From: Brevibacterium aurantiacum
GTDB taxonomy: Bacteria > Actinomycetota > Actinomycetes > Actinomycetales > Brevibacteriaceae
Length of the DNA stretch: 64,000 bases
Assembly (NCBI RefSeq): GCF_900169065.1
Contig: NZ_FXZB01000001.1
Span: 1 to 64,000, forward strand
Direction of reading: 5' to 3'
Part shown: positions 33,268-41,202 of the stretch, one piece after another
Layout: every line of letters begins with the position of its first letter
Numbering within the stretch: position 1 is the stretch's first letter
The notes under the pieces: generated by a model
Databases searched by the model: none
Seen by the model: only the letters and a program-made list of their open reading frames with translations
What the model was told of the DNA's origin: nothing
Program-made: the position numbers and the translations under genes

Positions 33268-33944
33268 ATGACTCAGACTCCGCAGCCCCGATGCCAGGCA
33301 ATTCGATCCAGCTCCTCGTCATGGACGTGGATTCGACGTTCATCAACGAGGAGGTCATCGACCTCATCGCCGTCCACGCCGAGGTGGGCGCTCAGGTCGC
33401 CGACATCACCGAACGGGCCATGGCCGGCCAGTTGGACTTCGCCGCTTCCCTGGCCGAGCGCGTGGCGCTGCTCAAGGGATTGCCGGTCTCCGTCCTCGAT
33501 GAGGTGCGTGCTCAGATCACGTTGACGCAGGGTGCCCGCGAGCTGGTTGCCGCAGTCCAGTCCGGTGGCGGCGTCGTGGCGTTGGTCTCCGGTGGCTTCA
33601 CTCAGATCATCGCTCCTGTCGCGGAGGCGATGGGCATCACCGAGGTCTTTGCCAATGGTCTCGACTCCCACGATGGACTGCTCACCGGTGTCACGAGCGG
33701 TCGTGTCATCGATCCCAGTGCGAAGGCCGAGATCTTCTCGCAGCTAATCCCCAAGTACGACTGTGATCCGGCCCGGACCGTGGCTGTCGGCGATGGAGCC
33801 AACGACATCGGAATGATCCAGGCCGCTGGTCTGGGTGTGGCCTTCTGTGCCAAACCGGCACTTGTCGCCGCCGCTGACGCCGCGGTGACGAATCGTGATC
33901 TGCGAGAGGTGCTCACCCTCATCGAAACACGCGCACAGGTGTGA
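33264..33944 (+). CDS. serB: Phosphoserine phosphatase
   Basis: A 226-residue HAD phosphatase. Motif I is MDVDST (Asp21 nucleophile, Asp23 acid), motif II VSGGFTQ, and motifs III/IV a lysine followed by VGDGANDIGM. The helical cap lies between motif I and II. It catalyses the last step of serine synthesis. There is no N-terminal ACT domain, unlike some actinobacterial SerB proteins. The GTG start at 33264 overlaps the upstream gene. Confidence 0.93.
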   Translation: MNDSDSAAPMPGNSIQLLVMDVDSTFINEEVIDLIAVHAEVGAQVADITERAMAGQLDFAASLAERVALLKGLPVSVLDEVRAQITLTQGARELVAAVQSGGGVVALVSGGFTQIIAPVAEAMGITEVFANGLDSHDGLLTGVTSGRVIDPSAKAEIFSQLIPKYDCDPARTVAVGDGANDIGMIQAAGLGVAFCAKPALVAAADAAVTNRDLREVLTLIETRAQV

Positions 33945-33972
33945 GCCTCACCATGCGTGAACCTCACCACGC
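33941..33972. repeat. 16-bp tandem duplication spanning the serB stop
   Basis: GTGAGCCTCACCATGC is followed by GTGAACCTCACCACGC (14 of 16 identical) and a partial third GTGAA. The first unit contains the serB stop codon. Confidence 0.88.
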
Positions 33973-33978
33973 GTGAAT

Positions 33979-34019
33979 AGAACTCAGGCGCCTGAACCTT
34001 GTTCAGACGCCTGAGTTCT
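33979..34019. terminator. Terminator between serB and the SixA-like gene
   Basis: A 12-bp outer stem (AGAACTCAGGCG) plus a 6-bp inner stem (CTGAAC/GTTCAG) forms a long hairpin between convergent genes. Confidence 0.8.
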
Positions 34020-34035
34020 CTCTTGGCTATGGCGT

Positions 34036-34539
34036 TCAGACGCCGAGGAAGACCCGCAGCTCGGGCTCCGGATAATTCCCGGGTTCGATGTCCCAGCTCT
34101 CAAGTGTGAAGACTGCGAGCGAGGAGGGACGGAACTCGTCCGGGACCGCCGATGAGCTGCTGAGGTGACCGACCACCTCGGCGACGGTGGGCTGGTGGCC
34201 CACGATATAGGCGCACTGGGAATCGGCCGGGATCGAGTTGATCGCGTCGATCCAGTCCTCGACTCCCCCGTTGTAGAGGGACTCGTCCTGGCGCAGTTCG
34301 AGGCCGGTACCGGTTTCGGGTTCCCCGTTGTTCCGGTTGACGGCTTCGACCACGGCCTGCCCGGTCTGGACGGTGCGCCGAGCCGCCGAGGCGATGGCCA
34401 CGTCAGGTGACCAGCGCTCGGCGATTTCGGCTCCGGCCTCAACAGCCTGAGTCAGGCCCTTGGCGTTCAACGAGCGTTCGAAGTCCGTTGGGCCTTCGGC
34501 CTCGGCCTTCGCATGGCGGGCGAGAATGAGCACAGGCAT
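34036..34539 (-). CDS. SixA-like histidine phosphatase
   Basis: A 167-residue histidine phosphatase (branch 1). The RHG-type motif is LARHAKAE with the phosphorylated His; IASAARRTVQTGQ and YIVGHQPTV give the second Arg and catalytic His. It is short and single-domain as in SixA, which dephosphorylates histidine-phosphorylated proteins; a small-molecule substrate is equally possible. It lies 42 bases downstream of inhA on the same strand. Confidence 0.85.
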   Translation of the reverse strand: MPVLILARHAKAEAEGPTDFERSLNAKGLTQAVEAGAEIAERWSPDVAIASAARRTVQTGQAVVEAVNRNNGEPETGTGLELRQDESLYNGGVEDWIDAINSIPADSQCAYIVGHQPTVAEVVGHLSSSSAVPDEFRPSSLAVFTLESWDIEPGNYPEPELRVFLGV

Positions 34540-34581
34540 CGTCGTGTTCTCCGGATCAGTGTGGGTGTCGGGTGGTCCGGT

Positions 34582-35340
34582 TCAGGCGCCGGTGGAGTGG
34601 AATCCGCCGTCGACGTGGATCATCTCGCCGGTGGTGGCGGGGAACCAGTCCGAGAGCAGGGCGACGATCGCCTTGCCTGCCGGGGTGGTGTCCTTCTGGT
34701 CCCATCCCAGCGGTGCGCGGTCGCCCCACATGTCTTCGAGGGTCCCGAATCCGGGAATCGAGGTGGCGGCGGTGGTCTTCAGCGGTCCGGCCGAGACGAG
34801 GTTGACGCGGACTCCGTCTTCGCCGACGTACTTCGCGAGGTAGCGAGCCGTGGACTCGAAGGCGGCCTTGGCCACGCCCATCCAGTCGTAGACCGGCCAG
34901 GAGATGGTGGCGTCGAAGGTCAGGCCGACGACTCCGGCACCCTTGTTGAGCACGGGCTTCGCGGCCACGGTGATGGCCTTGAGCGAGAACGCCGAGACGT
35001 GGATCGCTGCGGACACGGAGTCCCAGGGGGTGTCGAGGAACACGCCGCCGAGTGCGTCCTTGGGGGCGAAGGCGATGGCGTGGACGATGCCGTCGATGTT
35101 GCCTTCGAGGCGCTCAGGCAGTGCGGCCAGGTCGTCTTCGTTGGTGGCATCGAGTTCGATGACCTTCGGGGTCTCGGGCAGGCGTTCGGCGATCACCTGG
35201 GTGATCTTCATCTGGCGGCCGAAGCTGGAGAGGATGACTTCGGCACCCTGCTCCTGAGCGATGCGGGCTGCTGCGAAGGCGATGGAGGCCTCGGTCAGAA
35301 CGCCGGTGACGAGGATGCGCTTTCCGTCAAGAATTCCCAT
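34582..35340 (-). CDS. inhA: Enoyl-[acyl-carrier-protein] reductase (NADH), InhA/FabI
   Basis: A 252-residue divergent SDR. The cofactor motif is GILDGKRILVTGVLTEASIAFAAA split around the FabI insertion, and the active site has FDATISWPVYDWMGVAKAA with the Tyr-x6-Lys spacing typical of FabI/InhA. It performs the last step of fatty-acid elongation, NADH-dependent reduction of trans-2-enoyl-ACP, and is the family inhibited by isoniazid adducts and triclosan. AAAGGA precedes the ATG. It follows fabG by 97 bases, as in the mabA-inhA operon of mycobacteria. Confidence 0.93.
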   Translation of the reverse strand: MGILDGKRILVTGVLTEASIAFAAARIAQEQGAEVILSSFGRQMKITQVIAERLPETPKVIELDATNEDDLAALPERLEGNIDGIVHAIAFAPKDALGGVFLDTPWDSVSAAIHVSAFSLKAITVAAKPVLNKGAGVVGLTFDATISWPVYDWMGVAKAAFESTARYLAKYVGEDGVRVNLVSAGPLKTTAATSIPGFGTLEDMWGDRAPLGWDQKDTTPAGKAIVALLSDWFPATTGEMIHVDGGFHSTGA

Positions 35341-35437
35341 TGTGGTCCTTTCAAACTGTTCAAACGTGGGTGAAATCGTTGTCGTCGACGGCTATGGAGC
35401 CGACGCCCTTGGTGTGAAGTCTAGATGTTGGCGGGGC

Positions 35438-36148
35438 TCAGTGCCCCATCCCCAGCCCACCGTCGACGGGAATGACGGCACCGGAGATGTAGGCGGCCTC
35501 GTCCGAGGACACCCAGCGGACGACCTTTGCGACCTCGGTCGCCTCGGCGAATCGCTTCGCGGGGATCGTCGCGAGGTATTCCTTCTGCTGCTTCTCGGGC
35601 AGTTCATCCGTCATGTCGGTGCGGATGAAGCCGGGAGCGACGACGTTGGCGGTGATGCCGCGTGAGCCGAGTTCACGGGTGACCGAGCGGGCGAAGCCGA
35701 CGAGTCCGGCCTTCGAGGCCGAATAGTTCGCCTGACCGGGGACTCCGTAGAGCCCGGACACCGAGGAGATGAGCACGATGCGGCCCTTCTTCGCTCGGAT
35801 CATGCCGGTGATGGCGCGCTTGACGGTGCGGAAGGTGCCTGTGAGGTTGGTGTCGACGACGGCTTCGAACTCGTCATCGCTCATCCGCATGAGCAGATTG
35901 TCTCGGGTGATGCCGGCGTTGGCCACAACCACCTCGACGGGGCCCAGCTTCTCCTCGATCTCTGCGAAGGCACGATCGAGTGAATCGGTGTCGGTGACAT
36001 CTGCGGAGACGGCCAGTGCGCCTTCGGGTGCGTCACCGTTGCGGGAAGTCACGGCTACCTTGTCGCCCTGGGTGAGGAATTCCTCGGCGATGGTGCGACC
36101 GATTCCGCGGTTTCCTCCGGTCACGAGGACTATGCGTGGTTCTGACAC
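35438..36148 (-). CDS. fabG: 3-oxoacyl-[acyl-carrier-protein] reductase (MabA/FabG)
   Basis: A 236-residue classical SDR: TGGNRGIG cofactor motif, NAGITRDNL, Ser-Tyr-Lys catalytic set with NYSASKAGLVGFARS, and C-terminal PVDGGLGMGH. It reduces 3-oxoacyl-ACP with NADPH in fatty-acid synthesis. The start is GTG 36148 with AGGAGAG upstream. It differs from the two-domain FabG4 at 1273 by lacking the N-terminal extra domain. It heads the fabG-inhA-sixA-like operon. Confidence 0.92.
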   Translation of the reverse strand: MSEPRIVLVTGGNRGIGRTIAEEFLTQGDKVAVTSRNGDAPEGALAVSADVTDTDSLDRAFAEIEEKLGPVEVVVANAGITRDNLLMRMSDDEFEAVVDTNLTGTFRTVKRAITGMIRAKKGRIVLISSVSGLYGVPGQANYSASKAGLVGFARSVTRELGSRGITANVVAPGFIRTDMTDELPEKQQKEYLATIPAKRFAEATEVAKVVRWVSSDEAAYISGAVIPVDGGLGMGH

Positions 36149-36295
36149 GAATCTCTCCTGTTGGTGGACAATACAGATTGATCCACGATGGGGATCAAAC
36201 CTACCGCCACTAACCTATCGTGAACCGGCGGGCGTCGATACGACTCACACAAACGAAGAGTATGATTTTGTAGGAGAAATCGAGCGAAGAAGGAT

Positions 36296-36745
36296 ATGTC
36301 CAAGCACCCGCAGCAGATCACCACGGCAGACACTGCCCTTGATGACGACATGAAGTCGCGGATCATCAAATATTCGATCACCATGGCGATTCGCACGTTC
36401 TGCTTCGTGGCGGCCTACTTCATGTTCCGGGCGGATCTGCATGTGCTGATGTGGGTCTGCGTCGGCGGTGCTGTGCTCCTCCCCTACCCCGCCGTGATCT
36501 TCGCCAATGCCGGCCGGGAACGCTCCAGCAATTCTGACAACGCCTTGATCGACAACGCGCCCATGCCCGAGCTGCCGCCGGCCACCGGAGACACGATCTC
36601 TGGAGACACGATCTCCGGTGACACCGTTCCTGGGGAGACCGTTTCCGGGGAAGCAGACGGCTCGGTCACCGACGACACTGACAGCACTGCGTCTGCTGAC
36701 GGCAGCGCCGACCCCACTGACCCGACTCGAGGTGATCGTGCATGA
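36296..36745 (+). CDS. DUF3099 membrane protein with pentapeptide-repeat tail
   Basis: A 149-residue protein. Two membrane segments (about 30-47 and 50-68, MAIRTFCFVAAYFMF and VLMWVCVGGAVLLPYPAVIF) match the actinobacterial DUF3099 family. The C-terminal 65 residues are low-complexity and acidic, with five consecutive units GDTIS, GDTIS, GDTVP, GETVS, GEADG encoded by 15-bp repeats (36587-36661). AAGAAGGA precedes the ATG and TATGAT at 36261 is a good -10. It is overlapped by the next gene (ATGA). Confidence 0.8.
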   Translation: MSKHPQQITTADTALDDDMKSRIIKYSITMAIRTFCFVAAYFMFRADLHVLMWVCVGGAVLLPYPAVIFANAGRERSSNSDNALIDNAPMPELPPATGDTISGDTISGDTVPGETVSGEADGSVTDDTDSTASADGSADPTDPTRGDRA

Positions 36746-36954
36746 CCGAGAAGCTCCCGTGCTCGGCGAAGGGATGCCGGGCAGACGCCACGCGGGCAAT
36801 CCTGTGGAACAACCCGAGACTGCACATGCCCAAACGCCGTAAGACCTGGCTGGCCTGTGATGAACATCTCGACTATCTGCGCGAGTTCCTCACCCTGCGC
36901 AGCTTCTACCAAAGCGACGTCGCCATCGACGACATCCCGGAGGACGCGGGTTGA
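36742..36954 (+). CDS. Small Cys/His-containing protein between DUF3099 and SURF1
   Basis: A 70-residue protein starting MTEKLPCSAKGCRADA with CSAKGC and later CDEHLDYLR, a possible zinc-binding CxxxxC…CxxH arrangement. It overlaps DUF3099 by four bases and the SURF1 gene by one, so the three are a coupled operon. I know no function; association with cytochrome oxidase assembly is suggested only by the SURF1 neighbour. Confidence 0.75.
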   Translation: MTEKLPCSAKGCRADATRAILWNNPRLHMPKRRKTWLACDEHLDYLREFLTLRSFYQSDVAIDDIPEDAG

Positions 36955-37856
36955 TGGCACGCTATTCCTTCCTCTTCAGCCCACGGTGGCTGAAATACAT
37001 CGCGATGACGATCATCGTCGTCATTGCCTGCATCTTCCTCGCCCTGTGGCAGAAGGATCGTCGCGAGCAGCGTGAACACGAGATCGACACGATCAACGCG
37101 AACTATTCCGCGACTCCGGTCGACATCGACAGCATCCTGCCGTCCACCTCGGCAACGCTCGATGAAGAGGACGAATGGCGCCAGGTCTCGCTGACCGGGC
37201 ACTACCAGACATCCGATACCGTCTTCGCCCGCAACCGCACGGTCAATGACAAGGTCGGCTACTACGTCGTCGTCCCGTTTGAGCTCACCTCGGGTGACAC
37301 GATCGCGATCGTCAGAGGCTGGGTCGCGGAACCCGACGAGGTACCGCCGGCCCCGTCAGGTGAGCAGACCATCAACGCCCGCCTCCAGCCGGCGCAGGAC
37401 GGATCCGAGGATAAGAATCCCGATGGGCTGATCAAGGCCATCGATCCTGCCCGCATCCCCGGCATGGACTCGGCCTATGACAATGTCTACGCCGAAGCCG
37501 TCCACACCGGAAACGGCCTGCCCGATGAGTCCGGGCTGACTCCCCTGCCTGCGCCCGACCTCGACCCGGGCAACCATCTGTCCTACATGCTCCAGTGGTT
37601 CACCTTCGGCATCATGATCATCATCGCCGTGTCGATCTCAGCCAGGCGTGAGCGACGAGCCGACGACGAGGCTGCCGAGAAGGTCACCGGTGACGTCGAG
37701 TACGTCGTGATCGACAAGGCGGCGCTGGGCGCGGGTGCGAAGATCTCGCAGCCCGGCAACCGCTACGGCCGCAACCGATTGAGATCAGCCAGCGTGCACG
37801 GTCGTGCCGAGGCCGAAGAAGACGAGTACATCGAGGACCGCTTCAGGCACAGCTGA
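36954..37856 (+). CDS. SURF1-family cytochrome oxidase biogenesis protein
   Basis: A 300-residue protein with two membrane segments, one near the N-terminus (YIAMTIIVVIACIFLALWQ, about 15-33) and one near 216-233 (LQWFTFGIMIIIAVSIS). Between them lies the extracytoplasmic SURF1 domain with WRQVSLTGHY, RTVNDKVGYYVVVPF and IVRGWV. SURF1 proteins aid heme a insertion into subunit I of cytochrome c oxidase, consistent with ctaA and ctaB elsewhere in the window. ATG 36954 overlaps the previous stop (TGATG); TTG 36951 is possible. Confidence 0.88.
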   Translation: MARYSFLFSPRWLKYIAMTIIVVIACIFLALWQKDRREQREHEIDTINANYSATPVDIDSILPSTSATLDEEDEWRQVSLTGHYQTSDTVFARNRTVNDKVGYYVVVPFELTSGDTIAIVRGWVAEPDEVPPAPSGEQTINARLQPAQDGSEDKNPDGLIKAIDPARIPGMDSAYDNVYAEAVHTGNGLPDESGLTPLPAPDLDPGNHLSYMLQWFTFGIMIIIAVSISARRERRADDEAAEKVTGDVEYVVIDKAALGAGAKISQPGNRYGRNRLRSASVHGRAEAEEDEYIEDRFRHS

Positions 37857-37880
37857 GCACGCTTCCGGCACAGCTGAGCC
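37839..37880. repeat. 21-bp tandem duplication spanning the SURF1 stop
   Basis: Two 21-base units (beginning CGCTTCAGGCACAG and CGCTTCCGGCACAG) are 19 of 21 identical. The first encodes the last five residues and stop codon of SURF1; the second repeats them in the non-coding flank. Confidence 0.9.
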
Positions 37881-37892
37881 AGCGGTCGAGCC

Positions 37893-39491
37893 TCAGGCCA
37901 GCGTGACGAGGTCCAGGTAGGTGTCGTTCCACAGGTCTTCGTCACCGTCGGGCAGCAGCAGCACACGATCAGGATCGAGTGCGGAGACGGCTCCCTCATC
38001 GTGGGTGACGAGGATGATGGCACCCTCATAGCGGCGAATGGCCGAGAGGATCTCCTCACGCGAGGCCGGGTCGAGGTTGTTCGTCGGCTCGTCGAGGAGG
38101 AGGACGTTGGCGCTGGAGACCACGAGTGTGGCCAGAGCCAGACGAGTCTTCTCGCCACCGGAGAGCACCTTCGAGGGTTTGTGGACGTCATCGCCGGAGA
38201 ACAGGAACGAACCGAGCACATTGCGCACCGCGGTGTCATCAAGGTGCGGCGAGTTGCGCTTCATGTTCTCCAACACGCTGCGTTCGAGATCGAGCGTTTC
38301 GTGTTCCTGCGCGTAGTAGCCGAGCTTGAGCCCGAAGCCGGGCACGACCTCACCCGAGTCTGGTTCGTCGAGGCCGGCCAGCAGGCGCAGCAGGGTGGTC
38401 TTACCGGCACCGTTGTAGCCGAGGATGACAACGCGAGAGCCCTTGTCGATGGCCAGGTCGACGCCGGTGAACACCTCGGTCGAGCCGAAGCTGCGTGAGA
38501 GTCCCTCTGCTGTCAACGGCACGCGTCCGCAGTCTGCCGGGGCCGGGAATCGCAGGTTCGCGACCTTCTCGGAGCTGCGTTCGGCGTCGAGGCCCGACAG
38601 CAGACGTTCGGCGCGTTTGGCCATCTGCTGGGCGGCGACAGTCTTCGTGGCCTTGGCCATCATCTTGTTGGCCTGGGCGGTCAGTGCCGAGGCCTTCTTC
38701 TCAGCATTGGCGCGCTCACGACGGCGACGACGCTCATCGTCTTCACGCTGCTTGAGGTAGAGGCGGTAGCCCATCGAGTAGATGTCGATGGTCTGGCGGG
38801 TCGCGTCGAGGAAGAACACCTTGTTGACGACTTCATCGATGAGATCGAGGTCGTGACTGATGATGATGAGCCCACCGGAGTAGCCCTTGAGGTAGTCGCG
38901 CAGCCACAGCACGGACTCGGCGTCGAGGTGGTTCGTCGGCTCGTCGAGGATCATGGTGTCAGGTGCCGAGAACAGGATTCGGGCCAGTTCCACGCGGCGC
39001 CGCTGACCACCGGAGAGGGTGCCGATCTCCTGATTGATGAGATCTTCGTCAAGGCCGAGGTTGGCTGCGATGGCGTAGGCCTCGGACTCGGCCGAATAGC
39101 CTCCTGCTGCCATGAATTCGGCTTCGATGCGCGGGTAGCGGTCGATGGCCTTCATCGAAACGTTCTCATCGGGAGAGGCCATCTGGTGCTCGGCCTTGCG
39201 CAGACGCTTGACGAGGACGTCGAGCTCGCGAGCGGAGAGGATGCGCTCCATACCGGTGGCCTGCGGGTCGCCGCTGCGGGGATCCTGCGGCAGGTAGCCC
39301 ACCGATCCCGACACGGAGACACTGCCCTTCGCGGCGCTGTGCCCTCCCATGATCACCTTCGTCAGGGTGGTCTTGCCCGCACCGTTGCGTCCGACGAGGC
39401 CGACACGGTCGCCCTTGTCGACACGGAAGGAGACCTCGGACATCAGCGTACGGGCGCCGACGTTGACTTCGAGGTCGGATGCCTGAATCAT
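37893..39491 (-). CDS. ABC-F family ATPase (ribosome-associated)
   Basis: A 532-residue soluble protein with two ABC cassettes: Walker A GRNGAGKTT with signature LSGGQRRRVELARIL in the first, and GYNGAGKTT with LSGGEKTRLALATL in the second. A charged helical linker (about 245-290, rich in Arg/Glu/Lys) corresponds to the P-site tRNA-interaction motif. No membrane segments. ABC-F proteins act on ribosomes, in translation regulation or antibiotic protection; Uup/EttA-like versus resistance roles cannot be separated here. The ATG overlaps the rnhA stop by four bases. Confidence 0.9.
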   Translation of the reverse strand: MIQASDLEVNVGARTLMSEVSFRVDKGDRVGLVGRNGAGKTTLTKVIMGGHSAAKGSVSVSGSVGYLPQDPRSGDPQATGMERILSARELDVLVKRLRKAEHQMASPDENVSMKAIDRYPRIEAEFMAAGGYSAESEAYAIAANLGLDEDLINQEIGTLSGGQRRRVELARILFSAPDTMILDEPTNHLDAESVLWLRDYLKGYSGGLIIISHDLDLIDEVVNKVFFLDATRQTIDIYSMGYRLYLKQREDDERRRRRERANAEKKASALTAQANKMMAKATKTVAAQQMAKRAERLLSGLDAERSSEKVANLRFPAPADCGRVPLTAEGLSRSFGSTEVFTGVDLAIDKGSRVVILGYNGAGKTTLLRLLAGLDEPDSGEVVPGFGLKLGYYAQEHETLDLERSVLENMKRNSPHLDDTAVRNVLGSFLFSGDDVHKPSKVLSGGEKTRLALATLVVSSANVLLLDEPTNNLDPASREEILSAIRRYEGAIILVTHDEGAVSALDPDRVLLLPDGDEDLWNDTYLDLVTLA

Positions 39492-40177
39492 TCATTCTCC
39501 AAACTGCGACCGATGATGTCGGCCAAGAATTCTTGCGGGTGGATTCCCTGAGCCTGTGCCCGGGAGACGAGTTCGTCTGCGATGTGAGTGGGGACGCGAC
39601 AGGAGACCAAGGTCGTGGCCTCGTCTGCGACGGGTGCTGTACCTGCGACCGGAGCCTCTTCTGCAACCAGATCGTCTTCGGCTGAGGGCGCGGTGACCGA
39701 CTCCGACGTCCCCGCGGGGACGTATCCGGGCCCGGAGGGAACCGTGGAGTTCTTCTGATAGGCGGTCGCGGCGGCCCGGGCGCGATCGTCGGCGGCCTCG
39801 TTCATCGCATGATTGCTGTGGCCCTTGACCCATTCGAATTCGACCTCACGGCCCTTCAGCGCAGAGTCGAGCTGTTCGAGGAGATCCTTGTTGAGGACGT
39901 CCTTGCCGTCAGCCTTCTTCCATCCCTTGCGCTTCCAGCCGGGCATCCACTTCGTCAGGGCGTTGATGACGTACTTGGAGTCGCAGAAGACCTTGAGGTC
40001 CTCACCGGCGTCGGCTGTGGAGTTCAGCAGGTCGAGGACGGCCATGAGCTCACCGCGGTTGTTCGTCGATTCTTTCCATCCGCCGGCGTGCCAGCAGTCA
40101 TCGTCGACATACCAAGCCCAGCCGGCGGGTCCGGGGTTGCCGAGGGCTGACCCGTCTGCGGCCGCGATGATCGTCAA
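39488..40177 (-). CDS. rnhA: Ribonuclease HI with C-terminal RHH-like extension
   Basis: A 229-residue protein. Residues 1-140 are RNase HI with catalytic Asp8, Glu43, Asp66 and Asp130/131 and His120 (VKGHSNHAMN). Residues 141-190 are an Ala/Pro/Glu-rich linker. Residues 191-229 (SCRVPTHIADELVSRAQAQG…) look like a ribbon-helix-helix/CopG-type dimerisation or DNA-binding unit, not found in ordinary RNase HI. The linker codons contain one copy of a 19-bp palindrome that recurs at 40353. It removes RNA from RNA-DNA hybrids. Confidence 0.88.
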   Translation of the reverse strand: MTIIAAADGSALGNPGPAGWAWYVDDDCWHAGGWKESTNNRGELMAVLDLLNSTADAGEDLKVFCDSKYVINALTKWMPGWKRKGWKKADGKDVLNKDLLEQLDSALKGREVEFEWVKGHSNHAMNEAADDRARAAATAYQKNSTVPSGPGYVPAGTSESVTAPSAEDDLVAEEAPVAGTAPVADEATTLVSCRVPTHIADELVSRAQAQGIHPQEFLADIIGRSLENE

Positions 40178-40298
40178 TGGTTCTCCTAGGAAAGTCGGTC
40201 TTCATTCTTTCATGCCGAGCCCGTGCCCCCGCGTTCAGGGCGGGTGATCTGCACAACCCCTGCCGGCTCGGGACCGGTACACAGGTACTCACGAACAT

Positions 40299-40340
40299 CG
40301 CCGAGGTGGGGGCACCGGAATCGATGCTCCCACCTCGGCG
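40299..40340. terminator. Hairpin after the suf operon
   Basis: A 12-bp stem (CGCCGAGGTGGG) with an 18-base loop lies between the end of the suf operon and rnhA. It is probably a terminator of the minus-strand suf transcript. Confidence 0.6.
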
Positions 40341-40352
40341 AGGTGAGGGTGC

Positions 40353-40372
40353 GACGTCCCCGCGGGGACGTC
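40353..40372. repeat. Perfect 20-bp palindrome (second copy in rnhA)
   Basis: GACGTCCCCGCGGGGACGTC is a perfect palindrome, 15 bases past the stop of the MIP18 gene. Nineteen identical bases recur at 39705-39723 inside rnhA. It could be a terminator arm or a protein-binding site. Confidence 0.75.
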
Positions 40373-40386
40373 TCAGGTGACGAAGA

Positions 40387-40722
40387 TCAGATGTTGAAGC
40401 CGAGGGCGCGCATCTGTTCGCGACCGTCGTCTGTGATCTTCTCCGGACCCCATGGCGGCATCCAGACCCAGTTGATCCGGTAGGCCGGCACGATGCCTTC
40501 GAGGCACTGAGCCGTCTGGTCCTCGATGACGTCGGTCAGCGGGCAGGCCGCTGAGGTCAGCGTCATTTCGACGACGGCGGTTCCGTCGTCTTCGACTGAG
40601 AGGCCGTAGACGAGTCCGAGATCGACGATGTTGACGCCGAGCTCAGGGTCGACGACATCCATCATCGCTTCGCGCACCTCGTCGATGCTTGCATTCTGCG
40701 GTGCGTCTATCACTTCGGGCAT
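40387..40722 (-). CDS. MIP18/DUF59 family Fe-S assembly protein (SufT-like)
   Basis: A 111-residue DUF59 protein: VREAMMDVVDPELGVNIVDL and TLTSAACPLTDVIEDQ with the conserved Cys, ending with WVWMPPWGPEKI. Homologues help mature Fe-S proteins, and the gene ends the suf operon in many actinobacteria. ATG 40722 has GAAGGAG seven bases upstream, overlapping the sufU stop. Confidence 0.9.
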   Translation of the reverse strand: MPEVIDAPQNASIDEVREAMMDVVDPELGVNIVDLGLVYGLSVEDDGTAVVEMTLTSAACPLTDVIEDQTAQCLEGIVPAYRINWVWMPPWGPEKITDDGREQMRALGFNI

Positions 40723-40724
40723 TC

Positions 40725-41192
40725 TTACTCCTTCAGAGACGTTTGGGCTTGGTTGAGTGCATCCTTGAACGCCACCCAGGACAGGAGTGCGCACTTGATC
40801 CTGGCCGGGAACTTCGACACTCCGGAGAACGCCGCGGCGTCGCCGAGTATTTCCTCGTCCCCTGCCATTGTCCCACGGGAGTGCATGAGTTCGTGGAACT
40901 TCGCTTCGACATCGAGCATGCCCTCGAGCGTGTTCTCCTCGGCGAGCTCGGACAGAACCGAAGCCGAGGCCATCGAGATCGAGCACCCGTCGCCGGTCCA
41001 GCGCACGACGATGCTGCCGTCGCTGCCCAACTCGGTTTCGAGTTCGATCTCGTCCCCACACGTGGGATTGATCTGGTGCGAGGAGCCGTGCGGCCCCGCG
41101 GCCATGTCTCCGAGCAGATCAGCGTTGCCGATCCGTTCCCGCGAGTGGTCGAGGATGACCTGTTGGTAGAGCTGCTGCATCTGTGTGCTCAT
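40725..41192 (-). CDS. sufU: SufU, zinc-dependent sulfur-transfer protein
   Basis: A 155-residue IscU-like protein. Ligand residues Cys45 (with Asp47), Cys70 and Cys134 are in place, and the SufU-specific insertion lies between Cys70 and Cys134. SufU accepts persulfide sulfur from SufS. It lacks features of IscU scaffolds such as the LPPVK motif. It is ten bases downstream of sufS. Confidence 0.93.
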   Translation of the reverse strand: MSTQMQQLYQQVILDHSRERIGNADLLGDMAAGPHGSSHQINPTCGDEIELETELGSDGSIVVRWTGDGCSISMASASVLSELAEENTLEGMLDVEAKFHELMHSRGTMAGDEEILGDAAAFSGVSKFPARIKCALLSWVAFKDALNQAQTSLKE

Positions 41193-41202
41193 GACCGAGA
41201 CC

